Source of the DNA: Cyanobacteria bacterium FACHB-DQ100
GTDB taxonomy: Bacteria > Cyanobacteriota > Cyanobacteriia > Leptolyngbyales > Leptolyngbyaceae
DNA length: 64,000 bases
Assembly (NCBI GenBank): GCA_014695195.1
Contig: JACJNW010000028.1
Span: 372,001 to 436,000 of the forward strand
Reading direction: 5' to 3'
This document shows positions 19,579-30,642 of this stretch, piece by piece. Each line of letters starts with the position of its first letter. Position 1 is the stretch's first letter. The notes under the pieces were generated by a model, which was given only the letters and a program-made list of their open reading frames with translations, ran no database searches and was not told the DNA's origin. Made by a program: the position numbers and the translations under genes.

Positions 19579-20865
19579 ATGAACATTGCTGTTGTTGGGC
19601 TGACTCACAAAACTGCACCGGTCGAAGTTCGTGAGAAGTTGAGCATTCCGGAACCTGTGTGTGATAAAGCGATCGCACAACTCTGTAGCTACCCGCATAT
19701 TGAAGAAGTCGCAGTCTTGAGTACCTGCAATCGGCTGGAACTCTATCTGGTGACTTCTGACACTGAACAAGGAATTCGCGAAGTTAATCAGTTTTTATCA
19801 GAACACAGTAAGTTACCGAGTGCGCGTCTGCGTCCCTATTTATTTACCTTGCTGCATCAGGATGCGGTAATGCACTTGATGCGAGTGTCGGCAGGGTTAG
19901 ATAGTTTGGTGTTGGGAGAAGGTCAGATTCTCGCCCAGGTGAAACAATGTCATAAGCTTGGACAACAGCATCGCGGTATCGGACGCATTCTCAATCAATT
20001 GTTTAAACAAGGCATTAGCGCTGGAAAACGGGTGCGGACGGAGACGAGCATCGGAACGGGTGCCGTGTCGATCAGTTCGGCGGCGGTAGAACTGGCGCAG
20101 ATGAAGGTCGATCAGCTTGCGGATCAGCGCGTGACGATCATTGGTGCCGGGAAGATGTCGCGGTTGCTCGTGCAGCACTTGTTGTCAAAAGGTGCAACCA
20201 ACATTGTAATTTTGAATCGATCGATGGATCGAGCGCGAGAATTAGCGAATCTGTTCCCGGATGCTCATCTAAGACTATTGCCGATTCACGACATGATGGA
20301 CGCGATCGCACAGTCGGACATTGTATTTACGAGTACGTCTTCGACGGAGCCGATTCTTGATCGTGCCAATCTTGAAGCCGTTCTCGATCCGAATCAGCCT
20401 TTGATGGTGATTGATATCGCTGTGCCCCGGAACGTTGCAGCCGATGTGAACGAATTACCGACGGTTCGAGCCTTTAACGTGGATGACCTCAAGGCGGTAG
20501 TTGCCCAAAACCAGGAAAGTCGGCGGCAGATGGCGATGGAAGCGGAAGCGTTGCTAGAGGAAGAGGTCGAAACCTTTGAAGCTTGGTGGCGATCGCTTGA
20601 AACCGTATCGACGATTAGCTGTCTGCGCGACAAAGTAGAAGCAATTCGGGCGCAGGAACTGGAGAAAGCGCTATCGAGACTGGGGACGGAGTTTGGCGAT
20701 CGACATCGCGAGGTGATTGAAGCGCTGACCAAAGGAATTGTGAATAAGATTCTGCATGATCCGATGGTGCAATTGAGAGCGCAGCAGGATATTGAAGCGC
20801 GGCGGCAGGCGATGGAAACGCTGGAGGTATTGTTTAACTTGGATCGGCAACAAGCAGGCATTTAA
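19579..20865 (+). CDS. hemA: Glutamyl-tRNA reductase HemA
   Basis: A 428-aa enzyme making glutamate-1-semialdehyde from Glu-tRNA, the first committed step to haem and chlorophyll. The catalytic cysteine is Cys50 in [28 protein letters not shown] is at the N-terminus. The NADPH domain contains [17 protein letters not shown]. The C-terminal dimerisation helix contains [13 protein letters not shown]. Length and order are standard. It is apparently monocistronic and followed by a HIP1-containing stem-loop. It and hemD share the tetrapyrrole pathway but sit 16 kb apart. Confidence 0.97.
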   Translation: MNIAVVGLTHKTAPVEVREKLSIPEPVCDKAIAQLCSYPHIEEVAVLSTCNRLELYLVTSDTEQGIREVNQFLSEHSKLPSARLRPYLFTLLHQDAVMHLMRVSAGLDSLVLGEGQILAQVKQCHKLGQQHRGIGRILNQLFKQGISAGKRVRTETSIGTGAVSISSAAVELAQMKVDQLADQRVTIIGAGKMSRLLVQHLLSKGATNIVILNRSMDRARELANLFPDAHLRLLPIHDMMDAIAQSDIVFTSTSSTEPILDRANLEAVLDPNQPLMVIDIAVPRNVAADVNELPTVRAFNVDDLKAVVAQNQESRRQMAMEAEALLEEEVETFEAWWRSLETVSTISCLRDKVEAIRAQELEKALSRLGTEFGDRHREVIEALTKGIVNKILHDPMVQLRAQQDIEARRQAMETLEVLFNLDRQQAGI

Positions 20866-20871
20866 TCGAGA

Positions 20872-20925
20872 CGATCGTCGGAGTTCAATCGGCTATCACA
20901 ATCCTAAATCGTGTTCCGACGATCG
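20872..20925. repeat. Stem-loop after hemA
   Basis: Perfect 11-bp arms CGATCGTCGGA (20872-20882) and TCCGACGATCG (20915-20925) flank a 32-nt loop, followed by TTTGTTCTT. It begins 7 nt after the hemA stop and may serve as its terminator. It is similar in design to 11136-11194. Confidence 0.55.
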
Positions 20926-21014
20926 ATTTGTTCTTGCTTAAATAGTTCTAGCGTACTAAAATCACCAGCGAAATCACTTTTTTGGTAGAGGAGTGATTTT
21001 CGGCAGTACACTAA

Positions 21015-23063
<2,049 letters not shown>

Positions 23064-23108
23064 TGATTCGTTATGATAGCGGTATCCAAATCGGTCGATC
23101 GATGCGTT

Positions 23109-23630
23109 ATGAACAAGGTAGGTGTAGCTTACGTTCTCTGGCTGGGCGGTCTATTCGGCTTATCTGGGCTACATCGTTTGTACAATGGCGAGAAAAAAAC
23201 GGGCTTGCTCTGGTTGGGAACGTTTGGACTATTTGGCTTTGGGCAATTGTTGGATCTGATTTTGATTCCAAAGATGGTTCAGGTGCATAACGAGCGATTG
23301 AGCGAAAAGTACAAGCCGCTTTTAGAGCAAAACCCAATGACTCTAACCATTGGGCAAATCACGCTCCGACCCTCAAAATTCACAGGGGTCAAATCCCCGA
23401 AACTGATTGATTCAACGCCGCCGATTTCTCAACAACAAGCCACGATCGCGCTTCTCAAAGCAGCAGAAGCAAGAGGTGGAAAGCTTTCTGTGACTCAGGG
23501 GGTAATGGCAACGGGGCTGAGTTTTAAGCAAGTTGAAGCGCTGCTGATAGAGATGCTGAAGAGCGGATATGTCGAGATCGGCAACGACGCAGAAACGGGG
23601 ACTGTGCTGTACGAATTTCGAGAGCTTTAG
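23109..23630 (+). CDS. TM2-domain membrane protein with C-terminal helical domain
   Basis: This 173-aa protein begins with a TM2 module: VAYVLWLGGLFGLSGLHRLY then KTGLLWLGTFGLFGFGQLLDLILIP, two membrane helices with the characteristic G-HR-Y turn. The C-terminal 70 residues (ATIALLKAAEARGGKLSVTQ to LLIEMLKSGYVEIGND) look like a winged-helix module. The family is common in cyanobacteria and its role is unknown. I use ATG 23109; an in-frame ATG at 23073 would add 12 residues unlike TM2 N-termini. Neither has a strong ribosome-binding site. Possibly co-transcribed with ligA. Confidence 0.8.
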   Translation: MNKVGVAYVLWLGGLFGLSGLHRLYNGEKKTGLLWLGTFGLFGFGQLLDLILIPKMVQVHNERLSEKYKPLLEQNPMTLTIGQITLRPSKFTGVKSPKLIDSTPPISQQQATIALLKAAEARGGKLSVTQGVMATGLSFKQVEALLIEMLKSGYVEIGNDAETGTVLYEFREL

Positions 23631-23815
23631 AGGGATTTTCAGCCTCCGCTTTTTATCTTATGAGTCTCCATAGATTCAATCAGGATAATTAATAGCTATT
23701 TTTACCTAACAAAATTCCAAATTTGACAGCAATCCGGGCGAAAATTGCCTTAAGATTATCGTAACAATTAAGTTTGTGAACATAGAACTTGCTGAGATAA
23801 CCAGGAGAACTTGAT

Positions 23816-24895
23816 ATGGCGCTTGTCCCGATGCGGCTATTGCTGGATCACGCGGCTGAAAACGGTTACGGCATCCCTGCATTTAACGTCAACAACATGG
23901 AGCAAATCCAGTCGATCATGCTGGCTGCCCACGAAACCAATAGCCCAGTCATTCTGCAAGCTTCCCGTGGCGCTCGAAACTACGCAGGCGAAAATTTCCT
24001 TCGCCACTTGATCTTGGCAGCGGCGGAAACCTATCCTCATATTCCGATCGCGATGCACCAAGACCACGGTAACGAGCCTGCAACCTGCTATTCAGCAATG
24101 AAGAACGGCTTCACCAGCGTCATGATGGACGGTTCACTCGAAGCGGATGCGAAAACTCCCGCCAGCTACGAGTACAACGTCGCAGTCACCGCAGAAGTGG
24201 TGAAAGTGGCTCACGCGATCGGAGCTTCGGTCGAAGGTGAATTGGGCTGTCTTGGATCGCTCGAAACCGGAAAAGGCGAAGCAGAAGACGGTCACGGATT
24301 TGAAGGTGAATTGGATCACTCGATGCTGCTCACCGATCCCGATGAAGCGGTTGATTTCGTTGAGCGGACTCAAGTGGATGCGTTGGCAGTTGCGATCGGA
24401 ACCAGCCACGGTGCATACAAGTTCACCCGCAAACCGACCGGAGAAATCCTCGCAATCAGCCGCATCGAAGAAATCCACCGCCGCTTGCCGAACACCCACT
24501 TGGTGATGCACGGTTCTTCTTCGGTTCCTGAAGACCTGATCGCAATCATCAACCAATACGGCGGTACGATTCCTGAAACCTACGGTGTTCCGGTTGAAGA
24601 AATTCAAAAGGGCATTAAGTCAGGTGTGCGTAAGATCAACATCGACACCGATAACCGTTTGGCGATCACCGCAGCCGTGCGTGAAGCGCTGATGCAGAAC
24701 TCGAAAGAATTTGATCCGCGCCACTTCTTGAAGCCATCGATCAAGTACATGCAGAAGGTTTGTGCCGATCGCTATAACCAGTTTGGTGCAGCAGGTCAAG
24801 CAAGCTCGATCAAGCAAGACTCGATGGAGATCTTCGCTGTGAAGTACAAGAAAGGCGAACTGAACGCTGTGACCAAAACCGCAGCAGCAGTCTAA
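23816..24895 (+). CDS. fbaA: Class II fructose-bisphosphate aldolase
   Basis: A 359-aa zinc-dependent aldolase for glycolysis/Calvin cycle, condensing or cleaving FBP and probably SBP. Signatures: [26 protein letters not shown] at the start, the zinc ligand motif [40 protein letters not shown] and [11 protein letters not shown]. The length matches the cyanobacterial CbbA type. A GGAG ribosome-binding site precedes ATG 23816, and a strong bidirectional terminator follows 16 nt after the stop. Together with glpX, fbp and tal, it covers most of the triose-to-sedoheptulose branch in this window. Confidence 0.96.
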   Translation: MALVPMRLLLDHAAENGYGIPAFNVNNMEQIQSIMLAAHETNSPVILQASRGARNYAGENFLRHLILAAAETYPHIPIAMHQDHGNEPATCYSAMKNGFTSVMMDGSLEADAKTPASYEYNVAVTAEVVKVAHAIGASVEGELGCLGSLETGKGEAEDGHGFEGELDHSMLLTDPDEAVDFVERTQVDALAVAIGTSHGAYKFTRKPTGEILAISRIEEIHRRLPNTHLVMHGSSSVPEDLIAIINQYGGTIPETYGVPVEEIQKGIKSGVRKINIDTDNRLAITAAVREALMQNSKEFDPRHFLKPSIKYMQKVCADRYNQFGAAGQASSIKQDSMEIFAVKYKKGELNAVTKTAAAV

Positions 24896-24910
24896 GCTAG
24901 AAGCTTGAAT

Positions 24911-24948
24911 AAAAAAACTGGGTAGTTTCACCGCTACCCAGTTTTTTT
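24911..24948 (+). terminator. Strong intrinsic terminator of fbaA
   Basis: Stem ACTGGGTAG (24917-24925), 8-nt loop, stem CTACCCAGT (24934-24942) and a seven-T tract. An A run on the left makes it usable from both strands. Confidence 0.93.
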
Positions 24949-25153
24949 ATTCAGTTTTTTTAAGTGCATTTGCTGAAGCCTATTAAGTAACAGTTTTATC
25001 GATAAATTATTATAATTTCGCTCCTTGAAATAAACAGCAATGTATTAGCAGAGTCCAGATTTATTAAGCTAAGTCGATTAGATATTTATATCGCATTAAG
25101 TAAATGCAATGAACGAAGGTACACTCTTCGAAGTTCGTTTCATCATTACTTGA

Positions 25154-25786
25154 ATGACTTTTAATTTGCAAGCGAAAGGGATTTTCGCCCGGTTTCATTT
25201 GTCTAAAATTACAAGCGCGATCGTCCTTACGATTGGGATTCCGATTTGCGCTGCTACTGTAGCTCCAGGAAGAACATTTGCGATTCCGGAAACTGCTGCA
25301 ATTTTTCAGACCCAAAGTGATATCGCCCCTGAAGTTATCCTGATTCGGCAAGCCATTATTGGTCAGGAAAGTGGCGCGAATTTTAGGGCGGTTAATCCAC
25401 ATTCTGGTGCATTGGGCTATGCACAAATCATGCCGGAAAACTTGCCGAGATGGTCAAAAGAAGCCCTTGGATATGTAGTTTCAAGAAAAGAGTTTTTAGC
25501 GCGTCCCGATTTGCAAATCGCGATCGTCGATTACAAATTAAACCAATATTGGCAGAGATCATTTGCAGCAAGTAACGGAAATGTTGCGGTTGCAATTCAG
25601 CGAGTCGCGGCATGGTGGTACAGCGGCAGACCAGAGAAATACACTTCAACGACTACACAGTTTTATAACGGACACCGCTATCCCAGTATTGCGTCATATA
25701 GTCGAGCCGTTTTAATGCGCTATCAAGCGATTTGGGACGCACAGAACGCCATGCGGAATGCAGCAGTGCAAAATGTCGGCGGTTAA
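25154..25786 (+). CDS. Secreted lytic transglycosylase-like protein (SLT/lysozyme fold)
   Basis: A 210-aa exported protein. An N-terminal hydrophobic segment (ITSAIVLTIGIPICAATVAP) acts as signal or anchor. The SLT core shows IRQAIIGQESGANFRAVNPH with the catalytic Glu in GQESG, then SGALGYAQIMPENLPRWSKE, and later AVAIQRVAAWWYSG. It should cleave glycan strands of peptidoglycan or act on a related substrate. It stands alone between the fbaA terminator and a convergent phosphoesterase gene. Its C-terminal half resembles the protein encoded at 61855-62538, which lacks the Glu segment. Confidence 0.88.
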   Translation: MTFNLQAKGIFARFHLSKITSAIVLTIGIPICAATVAPGRTFAIPETAAIFQTQSDIAPEVILIRQAIIGQESGANFRAVNPHSGALGYAQIMPENLPRWSKEALGYVVSRKEFLARPDLQIAIVDYKLNQYWQRSFAASNGNVAVAIQRVAAWWYSGRPEKYTSTTTQFYNGHRYPSIASYSRAVLMRYQAIWDAQNAMRNAAVQNVGG

Positions 25787-25830
25787 TTGCGCTGCAAAAT
25801 CTTAGAGGTGTTTGGGATTTGGAGTAGATC

Positions 25831-25852
25831 GGGCGTGAATTAAATCACGCTC
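25831..25852. terminator. Possible bidirectional terminator hairpin
   Basis: GGGCGTGA (25831-25838), loop ATTAAA, TCACGCTC (25845-25852), 8 bp with one wobble, in the gap between two convergent genes. The T tract is weak on both sides, so the call is tentative. Confidence 0.45.
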
Positions 25853-25857
25853 TTCAA

Positions 25858-26772
25858 TTACGCGATCGCTTTGGCGGCATCTTTTGATCGATATAAAATC
25901 TCTTCTTGGACAACTTCAAAATTCTGGTTCAACCAAACCAGCGATGCTTCTATGACGCTGCTGTCTTGTAAGGTGACGATCGAGAAGTTTCGCAGGCGAT
26001 CGCCATTTTGCTCAATGATTCTCGGCACTCTTGCAGCGTTAAGATGAACCGTTCCAGCAGCATCCACGTGAATCGGGCGGCGTAGCTCGGTTTTGGTGTG
26101 TCTCAGCGAATGGTGCATATGTCCAAATACAGCTAGCGGCACCGATTTTCCGCGATCGCGGGTTTGAACGATCGCTTCTGCGAAATCAGGATCACCATGA
26201 TCACCGCCGATCGGCTGCCAATCTCGACCGCAGGGATCTTCGGGGCGATCTCCCAAGCCTTTCGCGCCGTTGTGACCGATGAAAAGGATCGTGTCGGTTT
26301 CAGTTTGATCAACTGCATCGAGGATACGATCGACCGACTGATCAAAGCTCTCAACTCCGTAGCGTTCCCGATAGAATCTCTCATTTTTCCAGCCAGGGCC
26401 ACCCCAGCTAAACGGGCGGCTCCCGACCACGCTGAGATTCAACTGCGGAAAATCAAGCTTGCCATACCCAACGTGCGCTTCACCCAGTAGATCTAATTGT
26501 TGCTGCACCCGATCCTCTTTTTTGCGATCGTAAGGGCATTTACTAATTCCCCAATCGGTTGCTGTGTACCAAGCATCGTGATTTCCCATAATGGCGGCTT
26601 TGGGAATCTGCATTTCGGCGATCAGCTTGACAATATTGACTGATTCATTACCAAAGTCGCCTACGAACAATGCCAGATCAACGCCGAGAGATTTAAGCGC
26701 TGCTTCATCTTCAGCTTCCCATCGATCGTGAACATCACCGATCGCAGCTAATTTGATTGTCTGGTTCGCCAC
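25858..26772 (-). CDS. Calcineurin-like metallophosphoesterase (TIGR04168-type)
   Basis: A 304-aa two-metal phosphoesterase. The motifs are all present: GDVHDRW near residue 12, VGDFGNE near 37, GNHDAW near 62, IGHNGAKG and FGHMHHS toward the C-terminus. This matches a family conserved in cyanobacteria and plant plastids; its substrate is unknown. The start is GTG 26772, preceded by GGAGAACGGAAG. It is last in a minus-strand group with the unknown 280-aa protein (70 bp upstream) and cobB. Confidence 0.85.
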   Translation of the reverse strand: MANQTIKLAAIGDVHDRWEAEDEAALKSLGVDLALFVGDFGNESVNIVKLIAEMQIPKAAIMGNHDAWYTATDWGISKCPYDRKKEDRVQQQLDLLGEAHVGYGKLDFPQLNLSVVGSRPFSWGGPGWKNERFYRERYGVESFDQSVDRILDAVDQTETDTILFIGHNGAKGLGDRPEDPCGRDWQPIGGDHGDPDFAEAIVQTRDRGKSVPLAVFGHMHHSLRHTKTELRRPIHVDAAGTVHLNAARVPRIIEQNGDRLRNFSIVTLQDSSVIEASLVWLNQNFEVVQEEILYRSKDAAKAIA

Positions 26773-26842
26773 CTTCCGTTCTCCCTTGTTTTCTCTGTTT
26801 CTAGAATAGGCGGGGTAGGTAAATTTGGCATAGATCTAAGGA

Positions 26843-27685
26843 TCAGCCTTCGTCCTTTACCCAGGTAGATTTCCAGGCGAGCTGGGCTTGAGCGATCGAC
26901 TGCTCGCGGCGTTTCTTCTGGTAGTCCCGCGCCATTCCTTGGAGTTGCTGCTTGAGATCGCGCAGTTTGTTGCGCCAGGATGAAACGGCTGGGTCATTAA
27001 ATTCGAGTTCTGAAACCCGCAGATTGACGGCGACAACGTGCATTAGGGCGGTAATGACGGGCTGCGAAGTTTCCGCGTCCTCGGTTTTTTCACTGGCGTT
27101 GACGAGAACGTTAAGCAGGTTGGCTGCGTTGGAGGCGCTGCCTTCTGCTTTTGCTGCGGCATCCAGGACGGCTTGTGGGAGGCGCTTGGGTAGGATTTCA
27201 GCGTCTTGGAGTAGGCGATTGGCGGCGCTGGAGGCAGTTTTTAGGGTTTTATTAATCGATCGCTCTAGCTGTTCTTGCCAGATGGTAAGGGCTTCGAGTG
27301 GCGTGAGCGAAGATTCGCTGGGCAAGTCGTAGTCTGTTTCGGACAAGAGGGCTTCGAGTTCATCAGGGAGATCTTCGGATTCGGGTTCAAGGGTGATTTG
27401 GGCGATCGGGATGAGCAGATCGTTGAGGTCGGTTATGGTTTGACGCGCTAGGGCTTGCAGGTTTTCCTGGAGCTGCTGCCGCTGATTGAGGGAAAGCGAT
27501 AAGAAGCGGGTGGGATAGTTTTCAGTGCAAATCCGATAGCACGACAGGATGATTTGCTGCTTGACAGTTTGTCCAAGCTGCTTGAGATAGCCGCGATAGG
27601 TTTCGGTGAAGGTGTCGCCCATTGCCTCGATCTTTTGATCGAGGGCGGCAAGCTGTTGTGTAATTTGTTCGATCGATCCAGCCAT
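26843..27685 (-). CDS. Unknown helical cytoplasmic protein (280 aa)
   Basis: I do not recognise a named domain. The sequence is almost entirely predicted helix, with heptad-like stretches at the N-terminus (SIEQITQQLAALDQKIEAMG) and again near residues 225-260 (VSSWRNKLRDLKQQLQGMAR). An acidic linker (EPESEDLPDELEALLSETDY) sits near residues 100-125. There is no signal peptide or membrane helix. It starts 17 nt after the cobB stop, so it is almost surely co-transcribed with cobB, and it precedes the phosphoesterase gene. Length and codon use match the neighbours, so it is a real gene of unknown role. Confidence 0.8.
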   Translation of the reverse strand: MAGSIEQITQQLAALDQKIEAMGDTFTETYRGYLKQLGQTVKQQIILSCYRICTENYPTRFLSLSLNQRQQLQENLQALARQTITDLNDLLIPIAQITLEPESEDLPDELEALLSETDYDLPSESSLTPLEALTIWQEQLERSINKTLKTASSAANRLLQDAEILPKRLPQAVLDAAAKAEGSASNAANLLNVLVNASEKTEDAETSQPVITALMHVVAVNLRVSELEFNDPAVSSWRNKLRDLKQQLQGMARDYQKKRREQSIAQAQLAWKSTWVKDEG

Positions 27686-27702
27686 GTTTAATGTTTTAAT
27701 CC

Positions 27703-29064
27703 CTATTCTTTTTTAGGATAGCGATCGCGGTTGAATTTAGCGCAGTGTTGCACAAAGCGTTTGGGAATTTCTGGAGTTGCGCCCCAGTGTAAATGCAGGT
27801 AGGAGGCGTGTAAGTTGGGCGATCGCCAGCCGTCGAATTGCTCGGTTTCGGTGAATTGGAACAGGGGGTGGGGGGGTGGAGAGGTGGGGGTGGAGCGATG
27901 GAATTCGTGTCCGTGAACGATCGTATTTTGAGCGACGATCGGTGTGTCTTCCAGCGTCATGGCACGACGATAACCGAGTGTCAGCCGCGATCGCATGACT
28001 GTTGTTGTGGGAATTGCTCCAACCATTGGAAAAGTATCGCCGGAGAAATCCACAATATTTTCACTCAGATACATTAATCCACCACATTCTGCATACGTAG
28101 GCATTTCCGATTGAATTGCAGTTTGGATGGCTTTGCGTGTCGCTTGATTTTCACTTAGCGTTACGGCAAACATTTCAGGAAAGCCGCCACCGAAATACAA
28201 ACCGTCGATGTCTTCGGGGAAATCGTCGTTTAGAGGACTCCATTCAATCAAGCTTGCACCGGATTGTTTGAGGAGTTCTAGATTGTCTTCGTAATAGAAA
28301 TTAAAAGCGGCATCACGGGCGATCGCGATTCGATACGTTTGGCTACGTTTGGGTTGATCGCTGCCCCCTAAATTCTCCACTTGTGGGGGACTTTGAACGG
28401 AAGTTAGGGGCATTAATGCTGCCCAATCGAAACAGGTTTCGCCGAGGTGAGCTAAGCGATCGATGAGTTCATTTAATCCGGGTAGCTCGTCGGTCGGGAC
28501 TAAACCGAGATGGCGATCAGGAATTTCTATCGCATTCTGTCGCCTTAATACTCCTAAAATCGGAATTTCTAACGGTTCTAGAGCAGATTTGAGCAATTCT
28601 AAATGTCGATCGCTGCCGACTCGATTCAGTACGACCCCTGCGAATTTCAAGCGGGGATCGAGTGAGCGATATCCATGCACGATCGCGGCAACTGAATACG
28701 ACAAACGGCTACAATCGACCACCAGTAAAATCGGTAAATCGAGCAGTCGAGCAATGTGAGCGGTACTGGCAAAATCTTTTTGTCCGGCTGCACCGTCGAA
28801 TAGTCCCATTACGCCTTCAACGATCGCGCAATTTCCCGCCTTTTGGGAAAAACACTGCTGCACATACGCTTCCGAAGTCAGCCTCGGATCAAGGTTGTAA
28901 CAAGCCTGACCGGTGACATGGCGATGAAACAGCGGATCAATATAATCAGGCCCGACCTTAAACGATCGTACCTGCAAATTTCGCCGTTTCAGAGCCGCTA
29001 ACAGCGCTAACGTGACTGTGGTTTTCCCGGCTCCGCTCCGTTCCCCTGCAATTACAAACGCCAT
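27703..29064 (-). CDS. cobB: Cobyrinate a,c-diamide synthase
   Basis: This 453-aa enzyme (CobB/CbiA) amidates the a and c side chains of cobyrinate using ATP and glutamine. The N-terminal P-loop GERSGAGKTTVTLALL is followed by FKVGPDYIDPLFH and the class I glutamine amidotransferase domain with the catalytic Cys in YAECGGLMYLS. C-terminal GHEFHRS is also family-typical. Oddities: a linker near residues 224-234 (SPPQVENLGGS) is encoded by a copy of the genomic CCCCCTAAAT repeat, and residues near 395 (TPTSPPPHP) coincide with a purine-rich GGGTGG tract. Both stay in frame. It leads the group with the unknown 280-aa protein. Confidence 0.93.
   Translation of the reverse strand: MAFVIAGERSGAGKTTVTLALLAALKRRNLQVRSFKVGPDYIDPLFHRHVTGQACYNLDPRLTSEAYVQQCFSQKAGNCAIVEGVMGLFDGAAGQKDFASTAHIARLLDLPILLVVDCSRLSYSVAAIVHGYRSLDPRLKFAGVVLNRVGSDRHLELLKSALEPLEIPILGVLRRQNAIEIPDRHLGLVPTDELPGLNELIDRLAHLGETCFDWAALMPLTSVQSPPQVENLGGSDQPKRSQTYRIAIARDAAFNFYYEDNLELLKQSGASLIEWSPLNDDFPEDIDGLYFGGGFPEMFAVTLSENQATRKAIQTAIQSEMPTYAECGGLMYLSENIVDFSGDTFPMVGAIPTTTVMRSRLTLGYRRAMTLEDTPIVAQNTIVHGHEFHRSTPTSPPPHPLFQFTETEQFDGWRSPNLHASYLHLHWGATPEIPKRFVQHCAKFNRDRYPKKE
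28364..28396. repeat. 33-bp palindromic repeat unit inside cobB
   Basis: CCCCCTAAATTCTCC, six spacer bases, then GGGGGACTTTGA. This 33-bp unit (11 codons) matches the two inverted units inside cobN at 43717-43821. It lies in the linker between the two domains of CobB and keeps the frame open. Confidence 0.8.
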
Positions 29065-29124
29065 ACTTTAGAGCAAAACACTATATTGATGTCAGTTGTT
29101 CGCTTCGATCATAAGTTCGAGTTG

Positions 29125-29157
29125 CCCCCAAATCCCCCTGAGTGGGGGATTTGGGGG
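29125..29157. repeat. Perfect 14-bp palindrome between cobB and opcA
   Basis: CCCCCAAATCCCCC (29125-29138), loop TGAGT, GGGGGATTTGGGGG (29144-29157). It is related to the units in cobB and cobN, but both arms carry the AAAT-type end. It could terminate opcA transcription, although no T run follows. Confidence 0.85.
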
Positions 29158-29203
29158 ACACGATAACTCAAAACGCAGCGAAACCGATCGCACTGACACC
29201 AAC

Positions 29204-30559
29204 CTACAGCTTAATGATTTTTGCTGTTACTGCCATGCTTTCTTCGTACAGCACATCCTGACCGACTCGGTGAAGCTGCTCACTCAAGAGCGTTTCTGCC
29301 TTTTGATCATTCAGCGGTGTCACCTGATTGATTCGACAAGACTGTGCGCCGCCGCTCGCTTCCATTCGCATACAGCCCGTTGTGCCAGAACACAAGACCG
29401 TACAGCAATCCACATTCGGATTCGTCGAAGACAGCTTCAGGCTCACCATGTCGCCCTTGATTTCTCCGATCGCAGCCGTCGGAATTCCGGCTAATTCCGC
29501 CTCAATCTTGCGACCGTTTGAAGCCGTAAAATATACCCGTTGTAAATCGTAGATATCTCCTTCGTGTTCACGAGAATCCGGTTCCCAGCCGAGCCGACCT
29601 GCTAACCAGCCGAGATACATCAGCGCTTGTGCCGGATTGCCCTTCTCGTAGTCGATCACCACACGATCGACTTCCCAAATTGCCTCGCGTCGTCCAGGCG
29701 CATCGAACGCCTCTGCCGCAAGTTCTTGCCAGGCGGCTAACCGTCGCCAGTTCAAATCGATCACAGAAACACCATCGTCAATCAGCGCGGACAGCTTCAG
29801 CAGGTCGCCCTCGGTATCCGCAGTAAATCGGCTCGAATCGAAAATCACCTGGCTTGAGAACTTTGCCAACCGTTGAAACAACGTTTGGTCAAGATTGGGC
29901 GTACCCTTCCACCAGATAATTCTAGGCAATTCACTAATCAACAGCGACGAAGTGAGATCGTCCACTCGCTCAAGCGCAGATTCCGTTCCCCGGAGCATGA
30001 TGTATTCGCAGCACACCAGCGTTCCGTGATTTAATTTATTAATCGGACAGTACGCCGAGACCTGAGCTGAGACGCCTTCATCTTCGCCTGCAATCGGAAA
30101 CAGCGAAATAATGCGGCAAGGGTTCTGGCTGGCAACTACATCAGCAATTCCACTTCCAGCAGCATCAGACACATAGCGGGGTGCGTTGCTATCTCCGATC
30201 GATTCACCCTTACGTTTAGCCAGGTCTTCACGCAGTTTCGTCAGCAGTCCGGGGCTGGACTTGCCATCGATCGGTAAGCCGTAAGCCGCTTGAGCCGCAT
30301 GAAGTGCGGCTTCGGTGCGAGGGCCATCAATACCATCGACAGGCCCGGTATAAAAGCCCATCATCGCAAGCAATTGCTGGGTTTCTTCTGGCTCATAAAC
30401 CACCAGGGTAAACGATGTCGCACGAGTCGCAACCATGGATGAGCCGTCGCCTGTCGCGCTGTAGGACTGCCAGATCTGATTGAGTTCCTGCTCGATGTCG
30501 TTCAGTGAGACATCTTTTGGGGCTTGGAGGGAAACGAGCGGGGCGGTTTTAGTAGCCAT
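29204..30559 (-). CDS. opcA: Glucose-6-phosphate dehydrogenase assembly protein OpcA
   Basis: This 451-aa protein activates or assembles cyanobacterial G6PDH, redox-controlled through thioredoxin. It begins with TAPLVSLQAPKDVSLNDIEQELNQIW. A peptidoglycan-binding-like repeat (GFYTGPVDGIDGPRTEAALHAAQAAYG, about residues 68-95) is embedded, as in other cyanobacterial OpcA proteins I recall. The OpcA core runs from SLFPIAGEDEGVSAQVSAYC to the end. Cysteines are present in the core and near the C-terminus (DCCTVLCSG), and could be redox sites. It is 83 bp downstream of zwf, the last gene of fbp-tal-zwf-opcA. Confidence 0.95.
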   Translation of the reverse strand: MATKTAPLVSLQAPKDVSLNDIEQELNQIWQSYSATGDGSSMVATRATSFTLVVYEPEETQQLLAMMGFYTGPVDGIDGPRTEAALHAAQAAYGLPIDGKSSPGLLTKLREDLAKRKGESIGDSNAPRYVSDAAGSGIADVVASQNPCRIISLFPIAGEDEGVSAQVSAYCPINKLNHGTLVCCEYIMLRGTESALERVDDLTSSLLISELPRIIWWKGTPNLDQTLFQRLAKFSSQVIFDSSRFTADTEGDLLKLSALIDDGVSVIDLNWRRLAAWQELAAEAFDAPGRREAIWEVDRVVIDYEKGNPAQALMYLGWLAGRLGWEPDSREHEGDIYDLQRVYFTASNGRKIEAELAGIPTAAIGEIKGDMVSLKLSSTNPNVDCCTVLCSGTTGCMRMEASGGAQSCRINQVTPLNDQKAETLLSEQLHRVGQDVLYEESMAVTAKIIKL

Positions 30560-30642
30560 AAGAGAGTAGGGGTTTAGATTTTAGGGGTTAAATTTTGGCT
30601 TTTAGCGTTTGCATCACATCGCTGATCTAAAAGCCAAAATGG

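Noticed and set aside
19168-19770. 200-aa minus-strand frame across the glpX-hemA junction
   Set aside because: It runs through the short tandem repeat and antisense to two conserved genes, with no domain.
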